Below, one piece after another: positions 8,136 through 17,018 of a stretch of 28,443 nt of DNA. The position numbers were made by a program, and so were the translations under genes. Under the pieces are notes generated by a model. It saw nothing but the letters and a program-made list of their open reading frames with translations, searched no databases and had not been told where the DNA came from. Positions within the stretch are counted from its first letter, which is position 1, and the number at the start of each line of letters is the position of its first letter. This DNA comes from a virus, in the IMG/VR virus record IMGVR_UViG_3300009076_000032, positions 1 through 28,443 of that record, one strand, 5' to 3'.

Positions 8136-9053
8136 ATGGCATATTTAACAGGTTATCAGTACTATGAAAACGGAGGTTCTGGACAAGAAGATGCTAACTG
8201 GGGATCTTACCAATACACAACACTAGAAGATATTGTAAACAACTTTATGCTGATGTATGTTGGTAATGACAAGTTGGTTAACAATGTAGAAAGATATAAC
8301 GTAATATTTCATGCTAAGAGAGCTATTCAAGAGCTTAATTATGATGCGATGAAAGAGACTAAGATTGTAGAACTAACTGTTTGTGACAACTTAAGAATAG
8401 TTTTGCCTTCAGATTTCGTGAATTGGGTTAGAATATCTTTATACAAAGATGGGACATTATTCCCTTTAACAGAGAATATCCAAACAAATTACGCTAAGAG
8501 TTATTTACAAGATAACGACTGTAGGGTTTTATTTGACGAAGATGGAGACATACTTACAGGAACATCATTTCTAGATGGAGATAGGTTAGATGGACTATCA
8601 AAGACACCTTACTTAGGTTCAGGTAGAATGAAAGGGAACTTAGGATACAATATTGATGGGAAGTGGGTATTTGATTACTCAGTAGGTACAAGATTTGGGT
8701 TGAACACAGAGACCGCAAATGTAAACCCTACGTTTAAGATAGACAAAAAATCAGGTGTTGTTAACTTTGACTCTCAGATGGCAGACCAAACTGTTGTCAT
8801 TGAGTACGTTTCTGATGGAATGGAGTCAGGTAGCGACGTAAGCGTGAGTGTGAACAAGATGTTTGAGGAATACATTTATGCCTACATAAAGTATGCAATA
8901 CTATCTTCTAAATTCAATGTACAAGATTACGTTATTAGAAGGGCTCAGAAAGCCAAATCAGCGCTACTAAGGAATGCAAGAATCAGAATAAGTAATATAC
9001 ATCCAGGGAGATTACTCATGAACTTGAGAAGTCAAAACAAATGGTTAAAGTAA
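8136..9053 (+). CDS. Ring / tail-tubular-type connector protein
   Basis: A 305-residue neck protein, analogous to T7 gp11 or P22 gp4 in genome position. Residues about 30-60 ('TLEDIVNNFMLMYVGNDKLV' then 'YNVIFHAKRAIQELNYDAM') are a helical pattern strongly typical of crAss-like ring proteins. It is followed by the beta-strand core 'IVLPSDFVNWVRISLYKDG' (about 89-107). The C-terminal region returns to helices ('YIYAYIKYAILSS'), which probably pack in the ring. It starts 3 nt after the preceding stop, and the muzzle gene begins 1 nt after its own stop, so translation of the three is probably coupled. Confidence 0.83.
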   Translation: MAYLTGYQYYENGGSGQEDANWGSYQYTTLEDIVNNFMLMYVGNDKLVNNVERYNVIFHAKRAIQELNYDAMKETKIVELTVCDNLRIVLPSDFVNWVRISLYKDGTLFPLTENIQTNYAKSYLQDNDCRVLFDEDGDILTGTSFLDGDRLDGLSKTPYLGSGRMKGNLGYNIDGKWVFDYSVGTRFGLNTETANVNPTFKIDKKSGVVNFDSQMADQTVVIEYVSDGMESGSDVSVSVNKMFEEYIYAYIKYAILSSKFNVQDYVIRRAQKAKSALLRNARIRISNIHPGRLLMNLRSQNKWLK

Positions 9054-9054
9054 T

Positions 9055-12000
9055 ATGGATATAAATAAAATTTTTATTGGCGGCAAGATGAATAAAAGTC
9101 TTGACGAGAGATATATACCTAAGGGTGAATACCTTCATGCGGAGAATGTAAGGATCAATTCTGATGAGACAGGGGAAGCAGGTGTTATAACTACAGCTCT
9201 AGGTAAGAACGAGATAACTGACTTTGGTTTTGGAGATTCTCAAAAATGTATAGGAGCTTTTGCTGATGAACAAAGAGATACCATATACTGGTTTGTTACA
9301 ACAACATCAGGAACAAAAACTGACTACATAGTGTCCTTCAATGTTGAGACGGGGGTTCAAAGGGTTCACTTAAAAACCTTTAACCTACTAAACTTTGACG
9401 AATCTCATTTAATAAATGACATAAACCTCATAGATGACCTTCTTTTCTTTACTGACAATAAGAATCCTCCTAGAAGGATAAACATAAAAGAGAACTATCC
9501 TGAACCAATTTCAGGTGTAGACCAAACAGTGGAAGATGACATATCTGTTATCGTAAAACCCCCTGTTAGTTCTCCTACAATAAATCTAGTAAAAACAACA
9601 AAGAAAGATAATTACATAGAGGATAAATTTATAAGGTTTGCGTACAGGTATAAGTATGTTAATGGAGAGTACTCAGCACTTTCTGAGTTCTCTGATTTAG
9701 CGTTCAGCCCAGGAGGTTTCGAAGTTGATTACAGGAACTACAACTTAAAAGGGATGCAGAACAAATACAACTCTGTTAACTTAACTATAAATACAGGACC
9801 GAAAAGAGTGGTTGGTGTAGATGTTTGTTTTAAGGTATCTACCTCAAATATAATAAACGTTATTGATAAGTACAACAAAGAAGATGAGGGTTGGACGGAC
9901 AATAATGAAGTATCTTTGGTTTTTGATAACCAGAAAATATATACAACACTACCAGAGAGTGAGTTATTAAGGTTGTATGATAATGTCCCTAGGAAAGCAA
10001 AAGCACAAACAACTATAGGTAACAGGATTATGTATGGTAATTATGTTGATGGACATGATGTGGGTGTGAAAATAGATTACACGACAGAACTGGTAAGTAA
10101 CAATATTGGTTTACAATCACCTGCTCCAAGTACTAGTGAGGGGGACTCTTATACATTAGAAACCACTACTAATATTGATGACTGTACATTAGTTGTTGAT
10201 TTGTCTGATATCGAAATGAGAACAGGTGGTGCAATTAGCATATCTGTAAGTATAGACCACTCTGCTTTTGGAGGAGATGCATCTTATTCTGATGGACCAG
10301 AAAGTACATTCAGAGGTTCTGTCGACTTTGTGTTTCCAGTAAATTATTACTCTGCTCAAGAGTTGGTTGAAGATACTAGGTTCATAAGCAAAATAAATTC
10401 AGACCTTCCTATAAGTGAGGCTGGTGATGGTAATAGTTTAAAGGATTTGTTCTATAATGCTATTACTCCTAAAATAGGATGGGAGTTAGTAGGTGCTGGT
10501 GTGGCTTCAGATACTGAAAACTTTTTGATTTCTCATAATGATAACAGTTTATTTATACAGATACCTGCTTTAAAGTTTAGAGAAACAGCAAACCCAACCG
10601 TGTATGCTTATGAGTATTTATTCTCTTCTTCTCTTGACATCGATGTGTACAAGTTATCTAAACTACAGAGCCTTCACAGTAACAGAGATTATGAATTAGG
10701 TATTGTTTATTTAGATGAGTACAATAGAGCAAGTACTGTTTTAACATCTCAAAATAACACAATAAACGTTCCTGCTTCATCAAGCGCTCTGAAGAACAAT
10801 ATACGCTCAACAATAAAGAATACAGCTCCATCATGGGCTAAAAGATATAGGTTTGCTTTAAAGTCAAGCAAAGGAAGTTATGAAACAATATACAGCAACC
10901 AGTTTGCGTATGACTCAGAACAAAGTGCTTGGTGGTGTAAGTTAGAAGGAGATAACCAAACAAAAGCTAAGAAAGGAGACACCTTAATAGTTAAAACATC
11001 TGCTTCAGGTCCAGCATCTGGATTGATTAAAACAAAGATACTAGAATTAGATGTTAAGCAAGATGACTTCTTAAATAATAATGAGCTGACAGGTGTTTAC
11101 ATGAAAATAAAGCCAAAAGGTTTTTCTGTTAATCAAGAAGACATCCCAATTATAAGTTACGGTACTTGTGGAAAAGATGTAAAAAATAGAGACATTGTGT
11201 ACTCTACATCTGAAGAGAATCCAGATTATACTGTAGGTGGTTCTGAACTACAATACAGAGAGTACAGTATACCAGCGGGGTCAATTGTTAGGTTTGAAAT
11301 AATAACATATCAGTACGGAGATTTTAACAGTAGGTTTGTATTTGAAAGGTCTTTTACTGCTACGAGTGATTACGATAACATGTATGACTTCATTGCAGGA
11401 GAGAATATTGATTTCAATCTTCCAACCAACGACCCTGGAGCTGAATCTGCTCAAGGGCTAGAGGTTGAGGCAGTATGGATAAATACAGTTGGGACATACG
11501 ATGACTTTAATGGAGAGGTAATAGGTTTTGAGCACCAAAACTTAAACATTACTGACCCTGTAAACTTGACCTCTAGACTACAAATTAGGTACTACAGGAA
11601 CAGTGTAACTGGTGAAGCGTGTTTAGGATTCAGTAATCCGCAATCTTTTTATCACGATAATCACTTCCTTTTTGCTAGTACACTTAGGAACGCATACATG
11701 AATGTAGATATTGAGGTTGTGAAGTCTGGTGGTCTTTTAGTTTTAGAGACCGTACCTATTGAGTCTGATAATGAAATATATTACGAAAGTAACAAAAGTT
11801 ACCCTATTGATGAGAATGGACTACATGAAGGAAACGTTCAAAACCAAACCAGTAGTCAAGATGCTATAGTTGATGTTAATATATTTAACTGCTTCTCTTT
11901 TGGTAATGGTGTTGAGAGCTTCAAAATAAATGATGAACTTGAGAAACCAGGTTTCTTGATGGGTGCTAGAATAACAGCTGTTTCTGAACAGGACTACAAG

Positions 12001-13806
12001 GAGGCTCACAGGTATGCAGATATTACTTATAGTGGTATATACAACGAGGATACAAACATAAATAAACTAAATGAGTTCAACCTTGCGTTATCAAACTTTA
12101 GTGTACTAGAGAAGTCTTTTGGTCCAATAGAGAAGATGCATGCTAGGTCTTCTGATATATTGGTATTGCAAGAGGATAAGATATCTACAGTTTTAGCTAA
12201 TGGTAAAAACCTTTTCTCTGATGCTTCTGCCGGAGGTGCTATTATAAATACTCCTGACGTACTAGGAACACAAGTAGTACGATTTGAAGAGTATGGAATA
12301 AGTAATAACCCAGAGAGCTTTGCTGCTTATGGTTATGATGTATTTTTTACGGACACAAAAAGAGGAGCTGTAATAAACCTTAGAGGTGATCAGATGAATG
12401 TGATATCAGATTTAGGTATGGGATCTTGGTTCAGGGATGAGTTTGTTACTAGTAAGAAAAAAATGAAATTAGGAGCATTCGATGCTTACACTAAAGAATA
12501 TGTTCTTTCTGTAACAGATACTGAAATAGTAGAAGAAGCGTACGAAGTTGATTGCGGAACCAAAATAACAAAAACAAATTCTACGGATACGTTTAGCTAT
12601 ACAGTTAACCTGAATCACGTAGTAGGTTCATACGATGTAGATTATACTGTAACATCTGGTTCAATAACAGTTGTAGCAACATACAATGATGTAGAGGTTA
12701 AGAATGAAACATTTACTAGTAGTGGTACGTTTAGTTTAAGTAAAAGTCAAATTGACGTAAATGAACTTAAAGTTAGCATCACATCAGTAGCGGCAGATTA
12801 CTCATTCACAGTTGGCTGTGTTCAACCTCAGACATTAACTATTATTAGTATAACTAAGAACCACGTAAGTAGAGATGGTAAGACTATACACCATGAGTTT
12901 ACTTGGAATGATGGCTCAATTCAAGGAACTACTCAGGACAGCTTAATATCAATTAACGAAGGTCCGGTATCTTCTTATACCACATTATCAGGTATTGAGT
13001 CCTTTGGACCTATACCTTTAGAGGGTGCTACAGTAACAATGAGGTCTGTTAAAGAGCTTGGTGATTCCTTAGTGTTTAACTCTGATAGGTTTAAGTACTT
13101 GGTGTCTGACACACTTTATTATCGTTATCAAATCAATGACTTGTACCCACTACTTCAAAATAGTGGTACAGTAGCAAACCCTAGTGACGGAGTTTACGAG
13201 TCTTCTTTTACTTACAATAATACAAGTAATCATCAATACCTTTACTTAGTATGGGAGTATATTGATTCAGGAGAGGCTCAAGACTTACCTCCAGTAATAA
13301 CATTGTTAGGGCCTAACCCTTATAACATTGTTACTAATGACCCATACACTGAGTATGGAGCAACAGCTGTAGACCCTGAAGAAGGAGATGTTTCTGATAA
13401 CCTAGTGATAAATTCTGCCGCTGTTAACACTTCTGTTGCAGGAACTTACTCGGTTACATATAATGCTAGTGATGATGCAGGTAATGCAGCTGACGAGGTA
13501 ACAAGGTCTGTTGTAGTAGCTGAAGCATCCGGTAGCTCTGATAAGTGTAGAAACGTTTACATTCCAGACACTGTAACTATAGACCCTAGTGTAGATGTAT
13601 TCTACTACACTCAGTCAGGTATAGTTGTTTCAACTATAATTAATCAAACACAATCAACGGAAGGATTAGACGGTATTATATACCATTTATGTAGTTCAAC
13701 AGTTCCTCAGATTGGGTACAACGGAGGTGCTGCTAACAACTTACCTGCAGGTGTTACTGTTACAACAAACGGAAACTGTACAAATAATTTTGAATGTAGT
13801 TTATAA
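9055..13806 (+). CDS. Tail stabilisation (muzzle) protein with C-terminal Ig-like domain
   Basis: A 1583-residue protein that likely forms the bulk of the stubby tail and plugs the neck, as the muzzle/P22 gp10-like stabilisation protein does in crAss-like phages. The N-terminus (residues about 8-50: 'GGKMNKSLDERYIPKGEYLHAENVR' region in outline, then 'ALGKNE') is the family hallmark. A beta-rich core extends to about residue 1150 with 'RYANVRS'-like propeller-type repeats not clearly resolved by eye. Residues about 1163-1262 form a Cys-flanked beta domain (VDCGTKI ... VGCVQPQ). Residues about 1412-1492 match the DUF5011-type Ig-like fold (start PPVITLLG, then YTEYGATAVDPEEGDVSDN, VAGTYSVTYNASDDAGN). 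The last 85 residues contain CRN, HLCSS and NCTNNFEC, a terminal domain with several Cys. The extra C-terminal domains probably face outward and could bind host glycans; that role is inference. Confidence 0.85.
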   Translation: MDINKIFIGGKMNKSLDERYIPKGEYLHAENVRINSDETGEAGVITTALGKNEITDFGFGDSQKCIGAFADEQRDTIYWFVTTTSGTKTDYIVSFNVETGVQRVHLKTFNLLNFDESHLINDINLIDDLLFFTDNKNPPRRINIKENYPEPISGVDQTVEDDISVIVKPPVSSPTINLVKTTKKDNYIEDKFIRFAYRYKYVNGEYSALSEFSDLAFSPGGFEVDYRNYNLKGMQNKYNSVNLTINTGPKRVVGVDVCFKVSTSNIINVIDKYNKEDEGWTDNNEVSLVFDNQKIYTTLPESELLRLYDNVPRKAKAQTTIGNRIMYGNYVDGHDVGVKIDYTTELVSNNIGLQSPAPSTSEGDSYTLETTTNIDDCTLVVDLSDIEMRTGGAISISVSIDHSAFGGDASYSDGPESTFRGSVDFVFPVNYYSAQELVEDTRFISKINSDLPISEAGDGNSLKDLFYNAITPKIGWELVGAGVASDTENFLISHNDNSLFIQIPALKFRETANPTVYAYEYLFSSSLDIDVYKLSKLQSLHSNRDYELGIVYLDEYNRASTVLTSQNNTINVPASSSALKNNIRSTIKNTAPSWAKRYRFALKSSKGSYETIYSNQFAYDSEQSAWWCKLEGDNQTKAKKGDTLIVKTSASGPASGLIKTKILELDVKQDDFLNNNELTGVYMKIKPKGFSVNQEDIPIISYGTCGKDVKNRDIVYSTSEENPDYTVGGSELQYREYSIPAGSIVRFEIITYQYGDFNSRFVFERSFTATSDYDNMYDFIAGENIDFNLPTNDPGAESAQGLEVEAVWINTVGTYDDFNGEVIGFEHQNLNITDPVNLTSRLQIRYYRNSVTGEACLGFSNPQSFYHDNHFLFASTLRNAYMNVDIEVVKSGGLLVLETVPIESDNEIYYESNKSYPIDENGLHEGNVQNQTSSQDAIVDVNIFNCFSFGNGVESFKINDELEKPGFLMGARITAVSEQDYKEAHRYADITYSGIYNEDTNINKLNEFNLALSNFSVLEKSFGPIEKMHARSSDILVLQEDKISTVLANGKNLFSDASAGGAIINTPDVLGTQVVRFEEYGISNNPESFAAYGYDVFFTDTKRGAVINLRGDQMNVISDLGMGSWFRDEFVTSKKKMKLGAFDAYTKEYVLSVTDTEIVEEAYEVDCGTKITKTNSTDTFSYTVNLNHVVGSYDVDYTVTSGSITVVATYNDVEVKNETFTSSGTFSLSKSQIDVNELKVSITSVAADYSFTVGCVQPQTLTIISITKNHVSRDGKTIHHEFTWNDGSIQGTTQDSLISINEGPVSSYTTLSGIESFGPIPLEGATVTMRSVKELGDSLVFNSDRFKYLVSDTLYYRYQINDLYPLLQNSGTVANPSDGVYESSFTYNNTSNHQYLYLVWEYIDSGEAQDLPPVITLLGPNPYNIVTNDPYTEYGATAVDPEEGDVSDNLVINSAAVNTSVAGTYSVTYNASDDAGNAADEVTRSVVVAEASGSSDKCRNVYIPDTVTIDPSVDVFYYTQSGIVVSTIINQTQSTEGLDGIIYHLCSSTVPQIGYNGGAANNLPAGVTVTTNGNCTNNFECSL

Positions 13807-13815
13807 ATAATAATA

Positions 13816-14544
13816 ATGGCAAAAACATTAACATATAGTCAAAAAGTGAAGGGATGGCCTTCCTTTTATAGTTACTACCCTGAGAAGATGGTTAGTATGA
13901 ATAACAAGTTCTATTCATTCTATGGAGGAGAATTGAGTGTACATAATTACGTCGGTTCGTATTTAGGTACATCAACCCTCACAGGTGTGTTTAACGAAAA
14001 CCCTCACGATGTAAAACACTTTAAAACAATATCTACAGAGAGTGAAGGTCCTTGGACGTTTAGCTTCGAGACGGATTTAGAGAAAGGTGAGGCCAATAAC
14101 TTTGTGAAGAAAGAAGGAGAATATTTCTCAAACATAAAGACAACCACATTATCAGATTTTGCGGAAACAAATAACAGAGGAACTCAAGGTATAGGTTTTT
14201 GTACTGTTCGCTCTAGGGAAGGAGATACATTCACTGTTACTTTTGCTAACGAAATCAATAATATGATTTCAATAGGAGACTTGATTATTGCGTACAATGA
14301 AGGTACAGGTGATCAGAATAAAGTAGGGACGGTTACTAGTGTTAGTGGAAAATCTATGGAGGTGTACAGGTATGATGTATTTAGTGCAGTTGAAGTAGGG
14401 GATTTTGTTTTATTCAGTAAACCCGTTTCTATAGAGAGTTATGGTCTTAAAGGGTATTACATGAAGTATACTTTATCGAAAACATCACAAGTCCCAAGCA
14501 GTGTGTTTAGTATTGGTACTAGTTTATTTAAGAGTTATTCATAA
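13816..14544 (+). CDS. Tail-hub-like conserved structural protein
   Basis: A 242-residue protein directly after the muzzle gene. Its N-terminus (residues about 12-45: 'GWPSFYSYYPEKMVSMNNKF' followed by YSFYGGELSVHN) is a strong signature that I recognise from a conserved structural protein of crAss-like and other Bacteroidota podoviruses. The C-terminal half contains two VGD/IGD beta motifs (about residues 153-195, 'SIGDLIIAYNEG' and 'VEVGDFVLFSK') typical of small beta barrels in tail proteins. Its position between muzzle and ejected proteins suggests tail hub or tail tip. No enzymatic residues are visible. The start ATG follows the AT-rich leader AATAATAATA. Confidence 0.72.
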   Translation: MAKTLTYSQKVKGWPSFYSYYPEKMVSMNNKFYSFYGGELSVHNYVGSYLGTSTLTGVFNENPHDVKHFKTISTESEGPWTFSFETDLEKGEANNFVKKEGEYFSNIKTTTLSDFAETNNRGTQGIGFCTVRSREGDTFTVTFANEINNMISIGDLIIAYNEGTGDQNKVGTVTSVSGKSMEVYRYDVFSAVEVGDFVLFSKPVSIESYGLKGYYMKYTLSKTSQVPSSVFSIGTSLFKSYS

Positions 14545-14552
14545 AAAAAACT

Positions 14553-14560
14553 TATATTTG
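14553..14560 (+). promoter_or_regulatory. Putative Bacteroidota -7 box (TATATTTG)
   Basis: Matches TAnnTTTG in the 51-nt gap before the ejected-protein genes, 36 nt upstream of the ATG at 14596. The surrounding DNA is A/T-only in long stretches. No clear -33 element is seen at normal spacing. It could start a separate transcript for the three internal virion proteins. Confidence 0.45.
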
Positions 14561-14595
14561 CAATAATAATAATAGCAGAAGAAAATAAAAAAAAT

Positions 14596-15306
14596 ATGAT
14601 AGGAATTATTTCTGCAGGACTAGGTCTTCTTGGTTCTGGAATGTCTATAATAGAAAGTATAGAAGCAAAGAAAAGACAGAGAGATGCTGATAAGGCAGCT
14701 GATATAGCTTTAAGACAAGCAAAGAAAGAATTATCTGTAAACAGAATGGAAGGTATTCAGGTACCTATAGAGTCTTACAACCAAGCAATGAGAGCGGTTA
14801 CCGCACAACAAATGCAGGCTGTTGAGGGACTAAGAGAGTCTGGTCAAAGGGCTGTAGCAGGTGGTATTGGAAGAGTAGGTGCAGTAGGTCAGGATGCAGT
14901 AGAGCAGTATAGACAACAAATGGATAAGGCACTTGCTCAGAGAGATTTACTTATAGCTCAAGAGGATGCGAGAATCGACCAATCATTAGCAGAGATATCA
15001 CTAGGAGAAGCGAAAGGAGCTATGGCTGCATCACAACAAAACCAACAAGTGGCAGCACAACAAATGACTAGCGCTGTTTCTGGTTTGGGAGCTGTTGCTA
15101 ATAACCTTTATAAGTACAGTGACTTATACAAGAAAACAGATGATGATACTACTCAAAATAATGATGATAATACTCAAGTTAATAATGATACCACTCAAGT
15201 TAATAATGATAAGACTCAGCCTATTAGGAAAGAGTCTTTAAATGCTTACGGCGTTAAGGGATTTATTAATAATGACCGACAAAAGTACCTTAACCCCCCT
15301 TTTTAG
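14596..15306 (+). CDS. Internal virion (ejection) protein, T7 gp14-like
   Basis: A 236-residue protein with the layout of small podoviral ejection proteins. A Gly/Ile/Leu-rich hydrophobic N-terminus (residues 1-22, 'MIGIISAGLGLLGSGMSI') is followed by a long Ala/Gln/Lys/Glu helical region (about 25-165) with many AxxQ patterns. The tail (about 180-236) is disordered and N/D/T/Q-rich, with three seven-residue repeats. Known proteins of this type leave the virion and insert into the host membrane to help form a DNA channel; that role is inferred here from composition and position before two larger cargo genes. It stops 13 nt before the next gene. Confidence 0.72.
   Translation: MIGIISAGLGLLGSGMSIIESIEAKKRQRDADKAADIALRQAKKELSVNRMEGIQVPIESYNQAMRAVTAQQMQAVEGLRESGQRAVAGGIGRVGAVGQDAVEQYRQQMDKALAQRDLLIAQEDARIDQSLAEISLGEAKGAMAASQQNQQVAAQQMTSAVSGLGAVANNLYKYSDLYKKTDDDTTQNNDDNTQVNNDTTQVNNDKTQPIRKESLNAYGVKGFINNDRQKYLNPPF
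15151..15213 (+). repeat. 21-bp in-frame tandem repeat (3 copies)
   Basis: Units at 15151-15171, 15172-15192 and 15193-15213 encode TQNNDDN, TQVNNDT and TQVNNDK. The last two share 19 of 21 bases (ACTCAAGTTAATAATGATA). They form a polar, probably disordered linker in the ejection protein. Confidence 0.85.
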
Positions 15307-15319
15307 ATAAACTATAAAT

Positions 15320-17014
15320 ATGGCATACTACGGATTTCAAAAAGAAAAAAATATAGATAAGTCTATTATAGATTGGTCAAGTATTACTAAGAAAATATCT
15401 GATGACTTAATCTCTACAAGTGAGGATAGACAAAAACAAAGGAATGAACTTGAGGATACTCAGGTTAAGAACATAAACACCATAAAGGATTATGTTCCAG
15501 GTGAAGACACAGACATGAATTCATTTGTGTTGGAGCAATCTCAGAGCACTCGTGGTTTTTTGTCAGCTATACATAAACAGATGACAAGTGGTAAAATATC
15601 TGTTGACAAAGCTAAAAGAATAAAGCAGAGGGTAATGAACTCCTGGGGTAGTGTAAGTGAAGCTAGTAAAACATTTCAAGCAAACGCTAAGAGGCTTGGT
15701 GATTCTAAAGGAAAAGCTAATGAAGCTCTTTTAAATATTATGGGTTTAAATGCTGACCTAAATAGCAAGCAAATATATCACGACCCAGAGACAGGAGAGG
15801 GATACTATGTTGATGTTGATAAAAAAACAGGAGAAGTTGACTTAAGTACAGCTAAACCTATATCAGCAATAAACAATGTTCAGCGACAAACAAAACAGTA
15901 CGTTGACGTACCTGCCGAAACAGCTGAAATTGCTAAAAAAGCTCCTAAAATAAAGTTAGCTATAAATAGCACAACTGACATAAGCTCCGCACTTCAAAGT
16001 AAGGCTTACACAGATTACTTAGATAACGCTGTTAAGGCAAAGCTATCAGACGATGAAAGAATGGTATCAGTAGGTCTAGATTTCCTTGACATGGAATACA
16101 CTGTTGATGGTGAAGGTTCTTCAAATACAACTATTACTTACGACAAGGTAACAGGTTTTAAACCTGACGGTACACCTATATATAAAGAAGAAAAAGTAAG
16201 TCTAGGTAAAATAAATTTTAACTCAAGTACAGGGAAAGCAGAACTAACTCCCGAGCAGAGACGGGTAATAAAAGACGGTTACAAGAACGCCATAATAGGT
16301 CAGTTACCAAGAGAAACTAGTAAACAGTATGTAGACCCAAGGTCAACAAAGAAATCTCCTGGAGAAAAAGCTGTAGCAAATTCTGTAGATTTAATAAACA
16401 GATATGTATACGATGGAGATGTCGATGCCTTACAAAGCGCATTAACATCCTTAAAGAACTCACCATATGTTAGTGTAACGAAGCCTGATGCAAACGGTGT
16501 AATACAGTTAAACAAGTCTGATGGTACATACGATAAATTCAATACAAAAGATAGAGGAGCATTTGCTGCAGGAGAACAGTTAGCAGGTTTCTTGGGAATT
16601 GGAGGAGAATATAAAGGAAGAAAAAATGCTAAAGACATTTTAAACCCTAACGTACTTACTACTAAATCTACTGCATTTACACAAAGATATTCATTAACAC
16701 CTAAAGATGAAAAACAGTTCCAAGTTGCTTTGTCTCCAACTAAAGATGCATTTGGGGAACCAACTAACCCACCTACGAGAGATGCTGTTAATGAATCAAT
16801 AAAATCTGTTGCTAGTAAATTAGGTGTACCTACAGATAAAGTCTCAGTGAGTGCAGATAAGGATGGAAATTTAGTCATAATGTACTATGAAAATAATGTT
16901 GAGAAAGGTAAAGAAATAGGTGTTGTAGGACAAACTAGTACTACAGAAATAATAAAACAACTTGAATCAATTGGAGGATTTACTAGATCTAAAGGATCGA
17001 TGTCTGGATATTAA
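15320..17014 (+). CDS. Putative virion cargo / internal protein, unknown function
   Basis: A 564-residue polar protein between two likely ejected proteins. It has no Cys that I see, no signal peptide and no convincing membrane segment. The N-terminal 150 residues are helical and charged (for example 'SKIDVDKAKRIKQRVMNSW'-type segment at about residues 95-110). The middle holds a beta-like stretch (about 255-305, 'VSVGLDFLDMEYTVDGEG' onwards). The C-terminus resembles a small alpha-beta domain ('KLGVPTDKVSVSADKDGNLVI', about 498-518 in outline). I do not recognise a named family. Gene order matches the cargo-protein region of crAss-like genomes, so a packaged internal protein is the best inference. 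Confidence 0.6.
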   Translation: MAYYGFQKEKNIDKSIIDWSSITKKISDDLISTSEDRQKQRNELEDTQVKNINTIKDYVPGEDTDMNSFVLEQSQSTRGFLSAIHKQMTSGKISVDKAKRIKQRVMNSWGSVSEASKTFQANAKRLGDSKGKANEALLNIMGLNADLNSKQIYHDPETGEGYYVDVDKKTGEVDLSTAKPISAINNVQRQTKQYVDVPAETAEIAKKAPKIKLAINSTTDISSALQSKAYTDYLDNAVKAKLSDDERMVSVGLDFLDMEYTVDGEGSSNTTITYDKVTGFKPDGTPIYKEEKVSLGKINFNSSTGKAELTPEQRRVIKDGYKNAIIGQLPRETSKQYVDPRSTKKSPGEKAVANSVDLINRYVYDGDVDALQSALTSLKNSPYVSVTKPDANGVIQLNKSDGTYDKFNTKDRGAFAAGEQLAGFLGIGGEYKGRKNAKDILNPNVLTTKSTAFTQRYSLTPKDEKQFQVALSPTKDAFGEPTNPPTRDAVNESIKSVASKLGVPTDKVSVSADKDGNLVIMYYENNVEKGKEIGVVGQTSTTEIIKQLESIGGFTRSKGSMSGY

Positions 17015-17018
17015 ATAA

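Noticed and set aside
16300-16878. 192-residue minus-strand open frame
   Set aside because: It lies wholly inside the cargo-protein gene; the composition is that of a reverse-complement shadow with no leader or family resemblance.
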